Source: Leptospira venezuelensis (GTDB lineage Bacteria; Spirochaetota; Leptospiria; Leptospirales; Leptospiraceae). From it: a stretch of DNA of 64,000 nt. The notes under the pieces were generated by a model. It saw nothing but the letters and a program-made list of their open reading frames with translations. It was not told the origin of the DNA and made no database searches. Below, piece after piece: positions 16,557 to 25,680 of this stretch. The first letter of the stretch is position 1. Each line of letters starts with the position of its first letter. The DNA lies in the NCBI RefSeq assembly GCF_002150035.1, contig NZ_NETS01000010.1, positions 558,001 through 622,000 on the forward strand. Direction: 5' to 3'. Made by a program: the position numbers and the translations under genes.

Positions 16557-18098
16557 TTATAAAAGTATAGCCTTCCATCTTTTACCTTCTTTTTCTATTT
16601 TTACCCGAGTTCTGTCGTATTGCAATTCGTCCCCGGACTTGCGCATCGTCCCATCTTTTTCATGGATGTTTGCAAGAACGAAACGATTTTCTGCCAACTT
16701 GATCAAAGCTAAAGAATAAGGAGGCTTCCAAGAAAATCCTGGATTCATGTTAACGGTTGTAGAAGACCAAACGACACCTTCTTCACCAATATCTGCACCA
16801 GGTTTGTTTAAAGTAAGAGGAGAAAGTTCCGGAGTTCTAGATTTTCTATCGCTCGAAGGACGCTCCGATGAGAATAACGCAATTGAATTGATACTATCTA
16901 TTCCGCCATTCCCTCCCAAGAGTGATAATTTCGGAGAATGTGCTGGAACTTTTCCAATATCCGCTGCCTGCGCATATAATCCGTATTGGACAGCGATATC
17001 TACAAGCCCTGTGGCAGCTGAGATAGACATTGCAGCTTGGTAATTCAGTATCCCACCCATTTGATTGATTGGAATTTGTTTCCCATTAGAAAGTTTTAAT
17101 GAAGAAGCTTTGAGTGCGTTAACCACTTCCTTCTTGCTCAATTTAAAATATTGAGCGGATTGTTGGATCACTTGGCCAGGGAAACAATCATATATCCAAG
17201 CATAGTCAACTTCTTCTCTTTGATAACCGGATTGAGCAAAGAGTCTTTCAGCAGAATTTCTAGAAGGTGAATCAAATCCACCTTTTAAGATAAAATATTC
17301 ACTATGGGCTGCGTGAGATGCTCCTACGAGATGTAAAGGTTTCAGATCTTTTCTTATCAGGCCCTTTGACTTCCATTCTTCTGCTTTTTTTTCGGATACT
17401 AAGATAGTAGCAAATCCATGATCAGTTACGATTGCGATCATTGGAGTCGGATAAGGATCAGAAATAGGGCGAGACATTTGTTTCTCTGTGATCTCTTGTC
17501 CATAATAGAATGCTCTTGGATTTCCAATTGCATTAGATCTGAATTTTTGAGTGATCTCTTTCAGATCATCTAAACTAATCCCATCTTCAAACATCATTCT
17601 TTTCATCATGAGTCCGTACATTGCGATTAGAGTGGCGCCGTTATCCAATTCAAACTCGGGATGGCATACTGTTTCGTTTACCATCTTTAGATCTGAAACT
17701 TGACGGAATGCTGATTTAGGAATATCTGCTGCGGCTACAAGCACGACTGCATCCGGATTATCTACTAAGATGGTCCTTGCTTGCCCGATTGCTCCAGTGA
17801 CACTCGCACCTCCCAAGTCAATCACATGGGCTTTCATTCCTGTATATCCGAGCTCGTTAGCGATACGAACTGTATGTCCGTAGCCTCCCTTTCCCAAAGA
17901 AGCTGCTTCTATACTTACGAAGTCGGTGAGCTCAGAAGATAACGTTTCATTCTTCATTCCAAGAAAATCCAAAAGTGTGCTTATGGACTTTTTATAATGT
18001 TGAAAAACTTTTTGAGACCCGCTCCACGATTTGTATTCTTCTTCAGAAAAATCTTTGGTCGTACTGTCAGCGACTCCTAATAGAACGGGAAAACTCAT
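16557..18098 (-). CDS. Thiolase-like protein with C-terminal OB-fold domain (TLP1/SCP2-thiolase-like)
   Basis: 513 residues. A thiolase fold at about 1-425 is followed by a beta-rich tail at about 432-513 (EEGVVWSSTTVNMNPGF, PPYSLALIKLAENRF) that resembles the extra C-terminal OB-like domain of thiolase-like protein type 1. The usual thiolase nucleophile Cys is absent: the loop reads DLGGASVTGAIGQ where active enzymes have a Cys before Ser/Thr-x-Gly. The GHP motif after NQMGG is replaced by ILNYQ, and the C-terminal CxG loop reads LLGGNGG. It is therefore unlikely to be a normal beta-ketothiolase. Its place 18 bp after a MaoC-type hydratase, and behind an acyl-CoA dehydrogenase and synthetase, still puts it in acyl-CoA metabolism. 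A carrier, binding or retro-aldolase role is possible. Confidence 0.8.
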   Translation of the reverse strand: MSFPVLLGVADSTTKDFSEEEYKSWSGSQKVFQHYKKSISTLLDFLGMKNETLSSELTDFVSIEAASLGKGGYGHTVRIANELGYTGMKAHVIDLGGASVTGAIGQARTILVDNPDAVVLVAAADIPKSAFRQVSDLKMVNETVCHPEFELDNGATLIAMYGLMMKRMMFEDGISLDDLKEITQKFRSNAIGNPRAFYYGQEITEKQMSRPISDPYPTPMIAIVTDHGFATILVSEKKAEEWKSKGLIRKDLKPLHLVGASHAAHSEYFILKGGFDSPSRNSAERLFAQSGYQREEVDYAWIYDCFPGQVIQQSAQYFKLSKKEVVNALKASSLKLSNGKQIPINQMGGILNYQAAMSISAATGLVDIAVQYGLYAQAADIGKVPAHSPKLSLLGGNGGIDSINSIALFSSERPSSDRKSRTPELSPLTLNKPGADIGEEGVVWSSTTVNMNPGFSWKPPYSLALIKLAENRFVLANIHEKDGTMRKSGDELQYDRTRVKIEKEGKRWKAILL

Positions 18099-18116
18099 TT
18101 ATAACTCCTGAAAATT

Positions 18117-18548
18117 CTAAGCTTGGGCAGAAGGAGGTAGAACTTTACATTCTCCCTTGCCGATTGTTTCTTTTTTTTGATTGGTCCACTCTATGTTCAT
18201 GGAGACTGCTTTTAGTCTCGGGATTTTTTCTTTCACCGTGACTGTACAAGTAATCGTATCTCCAGGATACACAGGTTTGCGGAACTTTGTTAATGTTTCT
18301 AAAGCGACTGTTCCTAACCCCGGAAGTTTCATCCCGAGTACAGGAGCCAATAGAGAAGCAGCAAGTCCACCGTGAGCAATTCTTGTTCCGAATGCTGTGG
18401 TCTTTGCATATTCTTCGTCCACATGCAGAGGATTAAAATCTCCGCTAATCCCTGCGAACAGATAGATATCTGTTTCAGTAATCGTTTTTGTGAAACTTCC
18501 CTTATCACCTATTTGTATTTCGTCGTAAGTCTTTCCTCTTTCGTACAT
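18117..18548 (-). CDS. MaoC-like (R)-specific enoyl-CoA hydratase
   Basis: 143-residue single hot-dog protein. It carries the hydratase-2 motif with the catalytic Asp and His in SGDFNPLHVDEEYAKTT, followed by GTRIAHGGLAASLL. This family hydrates trans-2-enoyl-CoA to (R)-3-hydroxyacyl-CoA. The gene lies 27 bp downstream of the acyl-CoA dehydrogenase gene and 18 bp upstream of the thiolase-like gene, so it fits a dehydrogenase-hydratase-thiolase-type sequence. The chain length of its substrate cannot be told. Confidence 0.92.
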   Translation of the reverse strand: MYERGKTYDEIQIGDKGSFTKTITETDIYLFAGISGDFNPLHVDEEYAKTTAFGTRIAHGGLAASLLAPVLGMKLPGLGTVALETLTKFRKPVYPGDTITCTVTVKEKIPRLKAVSMNIEWTNQKKETIGKGECKVLPPSAQA

Positions 18549-18575
18549 TCCGATTTCCTTATTCTTTTTTGCGGA

Positions 18576-20192
18576 TTAAGCTAGTTGTGCGCCCAAGACC
18601 CCGTTCTTCAGGAATTCTACACAATCAGCCACTTCTTTTTCCACAGAAGGAAGTTCGGAGAAAAGTCTCATTAGATTTTTAGTTTTTTCTGCATCTAGTT
18701 CTTTTAAGAAATGAACACTTTTGAAAAATCTACAACCAGCATAGAAGGTAAGTATTTTTAGATCTCTTAGTCTATCTTCCGACTTATATTCGGAAGTAGA
18801 ATTTGCAGTGTCCCAGAATCCTAACTGAACGGTAGTAACAAATACCGCAAGATCAGCAAATCCAAACTCCAAAGCTTGTTTTTTCTTTCTGTCAGAATGT
18901 TCTCCACCTGCCTTGAGTAATTCTTTTGCTGCAGTTAATACTTTTTCTTCCGGAGAACCTGCCAGGACTTTTTCTGCCTTAGTTCTGATCTCTTCTGGTT
19001 GGGATTGTTGTAATACATCCATCAACTTTTCGAAACCTTTGTAAGTAGAAGATATTATACTTTTTTGAACTTCAGTAGTTCCGCCACCGATTGTGCCGAG
19101 TCTTACGTCTCTGTATTGGCGGCTTACATGACATTCTCTCATATAACCCATTCCACCGTGGATCTGAACTGCATCACTCGCTAACTCTTCTGCGGTTTCA
19201 GTAACAAAAACTTTCAGTGCAGAACTTTCAAATGGAAGGCTTGCAGTTGGATCTTGGTCCTTCTTATTCGCTACGAAATAAATCAATCTTCTGGATGCAC
19301 ATAGATATGCCCAGTTACGCGCGATCTTCTCTTGTACTCCGAAGAAAGATAAGATCGGTTTTCCGAATTGATGACGCTTCCATGCGTAATCCAAACAAAG
19401 TTCTAATCCAAATTCCATTCCACCTGGGACTGCAGCAACAAGCACTGTTCTTTCCCATTCAAGCGTTCCTTTTCCTATACGAACGAAACCAGAATTCAGA
19501 GGACCTAAAAGATTTTCATCAGGTACGAACATATCTTGGAAGGAAAGTTCAGCGGTCATGGAAGTATTATGCCCTAATTTCTTAAGCACCTTACTTACGT
19601 GAAAACCTTTCATATTTGATTCTACTATGAATGCGGAAACTCCCATTGGTCCTCTGGACTTAGTTGTTCTCGCCATCACGATGAATACTTGTCCGTTCGG
19701 TCCGTTCGTGATGTAAAGTTTACTTCCATTTAAAATAAAACCTCCATCCACCTTTGTAGCGAAGGTATTCATAGCGGCCGCATCTGAACCTGAATCAGGT
19801 TCAGTCAATGCAAGGCCTGCAATCCATTCGCCGGATGCAAGTTTAGGAAGGTATTTTTTCTTTTGGGCTTCTGTTCCTTGGAAAAGAATAGGAAGAGTCC
19901 CGATGATCATATGGGCTCCCCAGGAAAGTCCAAAACCTCCGTCGAGTGAACCTGCGTTAAACGCTTCTTGCGCAATACAACATTGAAGGCAAGTTCCTCC
20001 TTGGCCTCCAAATTCCTCCGGAACAGGAATACCGAGTAGGCCCATACTCCCCATTTCTTTCCAGATATCGTCTCCCCAAACGCCGTGTTCGTCTCGGTCC
20101 TCTACAGAAGGCAATACTCTTTCTTTAGCAAAGTCCTTTACGGTTTCGTAAAATTCTAGATCTGAGGATGTTAAATATGGATTTAAAAACAT
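18576..20192 (-). CDS. Acyl-CoA dehydrogenase
   Basis: 538 residues, FAD-dependent. The core (about 1-385) has the family landmarks ALTEPDSGSDAAAM, LYITNGPNG, WERTVLVAA and RKRHQFGKPI-like KRHQFGKPI. At the position where medium-chain enzymes carry the catalytic Glu (YEGT), this protein has IGGGTTEVQ. A Glu is instead present in LEWERTVL, the position used by isovaleryl- and long-chain-type enzymes. A C-terminal extension of about 150 helical residues follows, with no recognised domain, which may mediate dimer or partner contacts. It is the second gene of the acyl-CoA module, 21 bp after the synthetase. Confidence 0.93.
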   Translation of the reverse strand: MFLNPYLTSSDLEFYETVKDFAKERVLPSVEDRDEHGVWGDDIWKEMGSMGLLGIPVPEEFGGQGGTCLQCCIAQEAFNAGSLDGGFGLSWGAHMIIGTLPILFQGTEAQKKKYLPKLASGEWIAGLALTEPDSGSDAAAMNTFATKVDGGFILNGSKLYITNGPNGQVFIVMARTTKSRGPMGVSAFIVESNMKGFHVSKVLKKLGHNTSMTAELSFQDMFVPDENLLGPLNSGFVRIGKGTLEWERTVLVAAVPGGMEFGLELCLDYAWKRHQFGKPILSFFGVQEKIARNWAYLCASRRLIYFVANKKDQDPTASLPFESSALKVFVTETAEELASDAVQIHGGMGYMRECHVSRQYRDVRLGTIGGGTTEVQKSIISSTYKGFEKLMDVLQQSQPEEIRTKAEKVLAGSPEEKVLTAAKELLKAGGEHSDRKKKQALEFGFADLAVFVTTVQLGFWDTANSTSEYKSEDRLRDLKILTFYAGCRFFKSVHFLKELDAEKTKNLMRLFSELPSVEKEVADCVEFLKNGVLGAQLA

Positions 20193-20213
20193 GTTCTTTC
20201 TCCCAATCCGATT

Positions 20214-22106
20214 CTAATTTTTGGTTAGATCGGAAACTTCTTTTTTAAAACTTTCTAATATTTCGTTTCTTTTTATCTTTAAGGTCCTTGTCATTTCCTT
20301 GTCTGGATCGAAAGGTCTTGGAATGACATAGAATGCATTTTGAGGGATTAGCTCAAAAGCTTTGAATCCTGTTTTACGAGATATTCTATCAGAAACTTCC
20401 TTCTTAAAGATCTCTCTAATTTTAGGATTAGAATTCCAAACATTCGCATCCTCAGGTAGGTCGGGGAACTCTGCCTTCAATCTTTCGAAATCTGGAACGA
20501 TCAGAACTACGAGATGTTTTGCTTCGTGACCAGTTACCATTACTTGGTTCACGTATGGAGAATTCAAAAGCTGATCCTCTATAGGAACAGGCTCCACGTT
20601 CTCACCTCCGGCAAGCACTATAGTATCTTTTGCTCTACCTGCAAATACCAATTCGCCTCTATAATTGAAACGCATGATATCTCCGGTGTCAAAGAATCCG
20701 TTTTTATCAAAAACTACTTCGTTTAACTCAGGGCGTTTGTAATATCCCATAAGAACTTGTTTGGATTTTACCCAAAGACTTCCCTTTCCACCTTGAGAAA
20801 CTAAATTGCCATGCTCATCCTTAAGAATACATTCATATCCTTGTATTGGAGTTCCTACTGTTCCTGGAGAAGGTTGTTTAGGCTTTCGAATGGAAAGTAC
20901 TGCAGAAGTCTCAGTCATTCCATATCCTTCTAAAACGATTAACCCAATAGAAGATAAAAATTTATCCACTACAGAAGGAAGAGCACTTCCCGCAGAAACG
21001 GAAACTCTTAATTTTCCGCCAAGAGCATTGTGAATTGGTTTAAATACCAAATATGCAAGTAACTTGAGGGGAGATAATAATATAAGAAGAATCAAAGAGG
21101 ATAATTTAGAAAAAGTCCAAACGATAAGATTTGGCTTTTCTATCCTGAAATCGTATCCGAATAGAACTCCTTTTTGAACTGCCCAAAGATTTCCAATCTT
21201 CAAACTGAAATTGAATACTCCTCGTTTTAAACCGGATTCCTTTGAGACCTTATTCATAATTCCATTATATAAGGATTCCCAGATCCTTGGAACAGAAGGG
21301 AATAATGTAGGTTGGAATTCCTTCAAATCCTCTTTCAAATTGCTGATATTGGAGACGAGAAACCCAGCCCCCAATTCTAAGATACAATATTCAATCGCTC
21401 TTTCAAACGCGTGCCATGGTGGAAGAAGACTAACTCCGGAGTCCTCAGAAGTCAGTTGAACAAATCCAATTACTTTTTCTACTGCGGAAATCCAACCTGC
21501 TTGAGTGAGCATCACTCCTTTGGGAGCGCCAGTGGTCCCTGATGTATAGATTAATGTAGCAAGTTCGTTTGGAGATTTTTCTTTAAGTCTTTTACGAATA
21601 ATACCTGGATCTTTTGAAAGATTTGATTTTCCTTTTTCGATCAACGCTTGGATCGTATCGGGTCCGGACTTCAAATCACCTATATCGTCTTCGATCACAA
21701 AAACTTTTTTCAAACTTGGAAGTTTAGAACCAAGATTTATCAATCTTTGTTTATCTTTTTCTTTTTGAACGATTGCGTATTTGCTTTCGGAATGATTAAC
21801 AATATATAATATATCTTCGTCTACTACGTCAGTTCCTCTTGGAACAGAAACAGCGCCTGCGGAGATGATCGCGATATCGCCTATGATCCAGTTCTGACTT
21901 GAGTCACAAAGGTATAAGATCTTATCATCTTTTTGGACTCCTTCTTCGATCAAACCTGCAATTAAAGAATCAGTTAAGGATTTGATTTCCGAATATTTTC
22001 TTCCTTTTATTCCATCTTTGGTCCTACGGGAAAAACTTTCCTTATTCGGAAATTTAGATGCTGTCTTTTCCAGCATATCGTAAAAATACTTTTGATCAGT
22101 TTCCAA
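20214..22106 (-). CDS. Long-chain acyl-CoA synthetase (AMP-forming)
   Basis: 630 residues. The ANL-superfamily motifs are present: P-loop TLIYTSGTTGAPKGVM, substrate motif LPPWHAFER, A5 YGMTETSA, A7 FFDTGDIMRF and A8 linker GRAKDTIVLAGGENVEP. A hydrophobic stretch near residues 330-355 (LSSLILLILLSPLKLLAYLVF) should bind the membrane. The C-terminus ends TRTLKIKRNEI with a typical terminal Lys. It is the first gene of the minus-strand acyl-CoA module and has a promoter with a palindrome about 120 bp upstream. A second enzyme of this family is encoded at 59438-61495. Confidence 0.95.
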   Translation of the reverse strand: METDQKYFYDMLEKTASKFPNKESFSRRTKDGIKGRKYSEIKSLTDSLIAGLIEEGVQKDDKILYLCDSSQNWIIGDIAIISAGAVSVPRGTDVVDEDILYIVNHSESKYAIVQKEKDKQRLINLGSKLPSLKKVFVIEDDIGDLKSGPDTIQALIEKGKSNLSKDPGIIRKRLKEKSPNELATLIYTSGTTGAPKGVMLTQAGWISAVEKVIGFVQLTSEDSGVSLLPPWHAFERAIEYCILELGAGFLVSNISNLKEDLKEFQPTLFPSVPRIWESLYNGIMNKVSKESGLKRGVFNFSLKIGNLWAVQKGVLFGYDFRIEKPNLIVWTFSKLSSLILLILLSPLKLLAYLVFKPIHNALGGKLRVSVSAGSALPSVVDKFLSSIGLIVLEGYGMTETSAVLSIRKPKQPSPGTVGTPIQGYECILKDEHGNLVSQGGKGSLWVKSKQVLMGYYKRPELNEVVFDKNGFFDTGDIMRFNYRGELVFAGRAKDTIVLAGGENVEPVPIEDQLLNSPYVNQVMVTGHEAKHLVVLIVPDFERLKAEFPDLPEDANVWNSNPKIREIFKKEVSDRISRKTGFKAFELIPQNAFYVIPRPFDPDKEMTRTLKIKRNEILESFKKEVSDLTKN

Positions 22107-22221
22107 AAACGCCCCCTGAGAACACTTTTAAATTAGGATTTTTTCCCTACGGCGGAAACACTACGTTGAAGGACCTATGCTTCAATCGATTTTTATTTAG
22201 ATCAAAAAAACTGAAACATGT

Positions 22222-22244
22222 TGAACAAATGTTCACATATTATA
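22222..22244 (-). promoter_or_regulatory. Promoter -10 with palindromic operator candidate for the acyl-CoA module
   Basis: On the minus strand, TATAAT (22244-22239) is followed at once by TGAACATTTGTTCA (22235-22222), a perfect TGAAC/GTTCA palindrome with 4-bp spacer placed across the expected start point. Such a position suits a repressor of the TetR or GntR type controlling fatty-acid genes. No good -35 box is visible. The regulator is not in the window. Confidence 0.5.
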
Positions 22245-22254
22245 CTGCTGTTAT

Positions 22255-22443
22255 TCAAATTTTTTGATTAACTACGTTCGTTTCAAAGCGAGTTAAACAA
22301 TCTTTGCATAAGCAGTCTTCATACATTTCTCTTATATTCTTCAAAACTTCTTGATCTAAACGAATATCGAAACACCAACAAGTTCCTTGGTCCACACCAC
22401 ATTCTAAAACGTTAGAACATTGAGGGCATTTCTTTTGATCCAT
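22255..22443 (-). CDS. Cysteine-rich CWC-family zinc-binding protein
   Basis: 62 residues from the ATG at 22443; a TTG at 22476 would add 11 residues of non-conserved sequence. The Cys pattern CPQCSNVLECG...CWCFDI...CLCKDCL matches the CWC family of small cysteine-rich proteins, which presumably bind zinc. Their function is unknown. The gene has no obvious partner: ligA ends 76 bp away on its upstream side and the promoter of the acyl-CoA module lies just downstream. Confidence 0.8.
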   Translation of the reverse strand: MDQKKCPQCSNVLECGVDQGTCWCFDIRLDQEVLKNIREMYEDCLCKDCLTRFETNVVNQKI

Positions 22444-22551
22444 AGTTCTATAGTAATGAAGGCAGAGAATTTTCAATCCTTTAGCGATAGGACTATAAAA
22501 AGAGAGAAGGTAATAAAATTATACGCGATGTATAGTTTTATAAGAAGGTTT

Positions 22552-24639
22552 TTAGATCTTGATCCCGTTTTGTTTTAGAATTTTTAAAAACTCATCCTCA
22601 GATACTACCTGAACTCCCAACTCTTGTGCCTTGTCTAGCTTGGAACCAGCGCCAGGTCCTGCCAAAAGGTGAGTTGTTTTAGAAGAGATGGATCCTACTT
22701 TTTTGCCACCGTAGTAAACAACCAGATCCATTGCCTTATCTCTCGGCTGGAAGTTTTCAAAAGAACCGGAAACACACCAGCTTTGTCCTGCAAAAGGTTG
22801 TTTGTCCGATTTTTCGATTGGATCAGCCTTCATCTTAAGTCCGGCTTTTTTCAAACGATCAATTAGAGAAAGAATTCTTTTATCAGTAAAATTCTCTTGG
22901 ATAGCTTCTATTGTGGAGGGACCAATGCCTGGAATTTCTAAGACATTTTCCAGCTTTTTAGGATTTTTAGCTGCGGAGATAATAGAATCAATAGTATCAT
23001 ATCCATGCTCTGTCAGAAGTTCCGCAACTTTGGGACCGATCTCTCTCAAGCCTAAGGAAGAAAGTACAAATCTAAAATCTTTTTTCTTAGATTCTTCAAT
23101 CCCATTTAAGATGATAGATACGCTCTTTTCTCCATATCCTTCTTCTTCCATTAACTTTTCTTTATGCTTGTTTAGAGAATAAAGATCTGCTATATCCTTG
23201 ATATACTTATGGTCGTACAAAAATTCTACCTGCTTCTCCCCCAGACCTTCTATATCCATTTGCTTGCGAGAGCAATAGAATATAATCCCGTTCTTTACTC
23301 GGTCTGGACAATCCGGGTTTGGGCAGAAGTAATCGACTGAGTCCTGTTTCTTCTCAGTCTTAGTGCCACAACAAGGACAACGCAGCGGAATCTTAAAAAC
23401 TTCTTTTCCAGGAGTGACTACTTCCTCAACGGCTGGAATAATCTCTCCTCTTTTGGAGATCCTTACGATCGCTCCAATCCCTACTCCCAACTCATCTATA
23501 TAATCTTGGTTGTGTAAAGTTGCAAATGTTACCGTGGTTCCTGCCAGACTAATCGGTTCGATCTCTGCCCTTGGAGTGATCTTCCCTGTTCTTCCCACGG
23601 CATAATCGATACCTACGATCTTACTTTCTTTCATCAAAGCATCGAATTTATAAGCGCGAGCCCAACGAGGAGAATGAGAAGTATAACCTAAAGCTTCTCT
23701 TTTAGAAAGATCGTTTAATTTGATAACTAATCCATCAGTAGGAAATCCTACTTTCTCTTTCTTTTTCTTGAAGTCTTTGATAGAAGCCGGGATCTCAGAA
23801 CCTTTCAGCAATTTAGTATCAGGCGGAAGCGGAAACTTTAGATCTTCTGCCTTCTTCATTACTTCTTGGTGAGTTTTGAACTTCGCTTTGGAACCAGGAA
23901 AAAATGCGTCGTAAGTAAAAATTCTGAGAGGTCTTTTTGCAACATCTGAAGAGTTTTTTTGTTTTAAAGATCCAGAAGATAAGTTTCTAGGATTTGCATA
24001 TCTACCTTCAGCCGCTTCGTTGAATTCTTCGAAGTCAGAGAAGGTCATATACACTTCTCCTCTTAAATAAATGGAAATAGATTCAGATAATCTGAGAGGA
24101 ATAGAACGAATGGTTCGAATGTTTTCTGTAACGTCGTCGCCAATGCCTCCTGTTCCTCGAGTTACCCCATTCGCAAGAATTCCATTTTCATAATATAACA
24201 TGAGAGAAGCGCCGTCTATTTTCCATTCAACAGAATACAATTCATCCGGTCCTGTTTTCTGGATCCATTCCATTAGTTCTTCTTCGTTATATGTGTTTTC
24301 CAAAGAAAGAACTGGGAGTTTATGAGTAAACTTCTCAAAGTCCTTATCCAAATCAGAACCGACACTTAATGTAGGGCTGGCAGGATCTGCTAATTTTGGG
24401 AACGCTTCTTCGAAAGCCTGAAGCTTTTTAAACATCTGGTCAAAGTCATAATCAGATATTTTAGGAGTATTCTTTACGTAGTATAAATATTGATGATAGC
24501 GGAGTTGCTCCTCCAAAGAGCGCATTTCTTTCTCCGCCTGCTTTGCATCCTTTGGCAGATCTATAAAAACTTTTTTAGATACTTCGGTTGGCTCCTCTTT
24601 TTTAGAGGAGGTCTTTTTAGCCGGGGCTTTTTTGGGCAT
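22552..24639 (-). CDS. ligA: NAD+-dependent DNA ligase (LigA)
   Basis: Seals nicks in replication and repair using NAD+. 695 residues with all domains: Ia (YHQYLYYVKNTPKISDYDFD), adenylation domain with the AMP-bound Lys140 in KIDGA, OB fold, a four-Cys zinc finger (CPCCG...CPNPDC), helix-hairpin-helix repeats and a C-terminal BRCT domain (about 615-695). An N-terminal extension of about 25 Lys-rich residues precedes the conserved region, which is not usual for LigA. It is the last gene of a P450-M23-ligA run on the minus strand, with 16 bp to the M23 gene. Confidence 0.97.
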   Translation of the reverse strand: MPKKAPAKKTSSKKEEPTEVSKKVFIDLPKDAKQAEKEMRSLEEQLRYHQYLYYVKNTPKISDYDFDQMFKKLQAFEEAFPKLADPASPTLSVGSDLDKDFEKFTHKLPVLSLENTYNEEELMEWIQKTGPDELYSVEWKIDGASLMLYYENGILANGVTRGTGGIGDDVTENIRTIRSIPLRLSESISIYLRGEVYMTFSDFEEFNEAAEGRYANPRNLSSGSLKQKNSSDVAKRPLRIFTYDAFFPGSKAKFKTHQEVMKKAEDLKFPLPPDTKLLKGSEIPASIKDFKKKKEKVGFPTDGLVIKLNDLSKREALGYTSHSPRWARAYKFDALMKESKIVGIDYAVGRTGKITPRAEIEPISLAGTTVTFATLHNQDYIDELGVGIGAIVRISKRGEIIPAVEEVVTPGKEVFKIPLRCPCCGTKTEKKQDSVDYFCPNPDCPDRVKNGIIFYCSRKQMDIEGLGEKQVEFLYDHKYIKDIADLYSLNKHKEKLMEEEGYGEKSVSIILNGIEESKKKDFRFVLSSLGLREIGPKVAELLTEHGYDTIDSIISAAKNPKKLENVLEIPGIGPSTIEAIQENFTDKRILSLIDRLKKAGLKMKADPIEKSDKQPFAGQSWCVSGSFENFQPRDKAMDLVVYYGGKKVGSISSKTTHLLAGPGAGSKLDKAQELGVQVVSEDEFLKILKQNGIKI

Positions 24640-24655
24640 AGTCGATTATATAAAA

Positions 24656-25633
24656 TTAATATTGGCCGAAACCTACTTTCATATAATCCATAGGATCGGT
24701 CCGATTTGATTCTCCGATCCATACTTCATAATGAAGGTGAGGACCGGTTACGTTTCCTGTGGCTCCCACAGTTGCGATCCGCTGTCCTTTATGAACATAT
24801 TCACCTTCTCTTACTTTTAAAGAAGTACAGTGGCCATACAAACTATAATATCCATTTGCATGAGCGATCACAATATGATTCCCATAGCCTCTATTGGAGT
24901 AAATGGCTCTATAAACTCTTCCGTCTCCGGTCGCCGCAATATCAGTTCCTGGGACGTTTGCTAAATCTACTCCATCATGGAATTCCATGTATCCAAACGT
25001 AGGAGACCTTCTCATTCCATAATAAGAAGTTAAATTATAAGATAATAATGGTTCTCCGAATGGGAGAGAATTCATGATACCATATCTGGAATCTAAGAAG
25101 TTAAATACTGAATCTACAAGAGCCTTGTTCTTCTCCATGGACACTCTCACCGAACGGTATCCATAAATTTCAGAAAGATAGGATCTTCCTAACATTAAAT
25201 CCTTATCTACTGCTTCTTCTACCTTTAATTCAGTAGCAGCTAAGTCTTCTGAATCAGATTCATCAGGAAGTTTAAGCAATTCATCCGACTCACCATCGAC
25301 CAAAGAGTGAACCTCTTGCAAATTTTCGTTCAAGCTTGCGAAATCGTCTCGAATATCTCCTAACTTTTCGCTGTATTCGATATATTCATCGAAGTACTTT
25401 CCATAAACGGAAGCAAGTGCGTTGATCTGGATCCTGGTATTATTATAACGAACAATTCCTAAAACTGCGATCCCAACGATCGCAAACAATAATCCTACTA
25501 AGAAGAAGATTGTGAAGATTGAAATTTGAAAATGGAAGGACTTATCGAACCCGTGCGGGATCAGAAGAACGGTCAACCTTTGATGACCTTTTTCTTTTAC
25601 CTGGTCGATGCGTTTTTTTATCATCTTTTCCAT
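24656..25633 (-). CDS. M23-family (LytM) endopeptidase-like membrane protein
   Basis: 325 residues. A basic cytoplasmic tail of about 35 residues and one transmembrane helix (about 38-61) are followed by a coiled coil (about 70-130). A C-terminal LytM domain sits at about 205-315. Zinc ligands are intact: His and Asp in FHDGVDLANV, then HCTS and the HLHYEVW motif. It may cleave peptidoglycan cross-links, as MepM-type enzymes do, or activate amidases. GGGGG lies nine bases before the start. Confidence 0.9.
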   Translation of the reverse strand: MEKMIKKRIDQVKEKGHQRLTVLLIPHGFDKSFHFQISIFTIFFLVGLLFAIVGIAVLGIVRYNNTRIQINALASVYGKYFDEYIEYSEKLGDIRDDFASLNENLQEVHSLVDGESDELLKLPDESDSEDLAATELKVEEAVDKDLMLGRSYLSEIYGYRSVRVSMEKNKALVDSVFNFLDSRYGIMNSLPFGEPLLSYNLTSYYGMRRSPTFGYMEFHDGVDLANVPGTDIAATGDGRVYRAIYSNRGYGNHIVIAHANGYYSLYGHCTSLKVREGEYVHKGQRIATVGATGNVTGPHLHYEVWIGESNRTDPMDYMKVGFGQY

Positions 25634-25680
25634 GGTCGAAATCCCCCTGGTAAGAGGATTCCGGCCAGGAAAGGCCTAAG

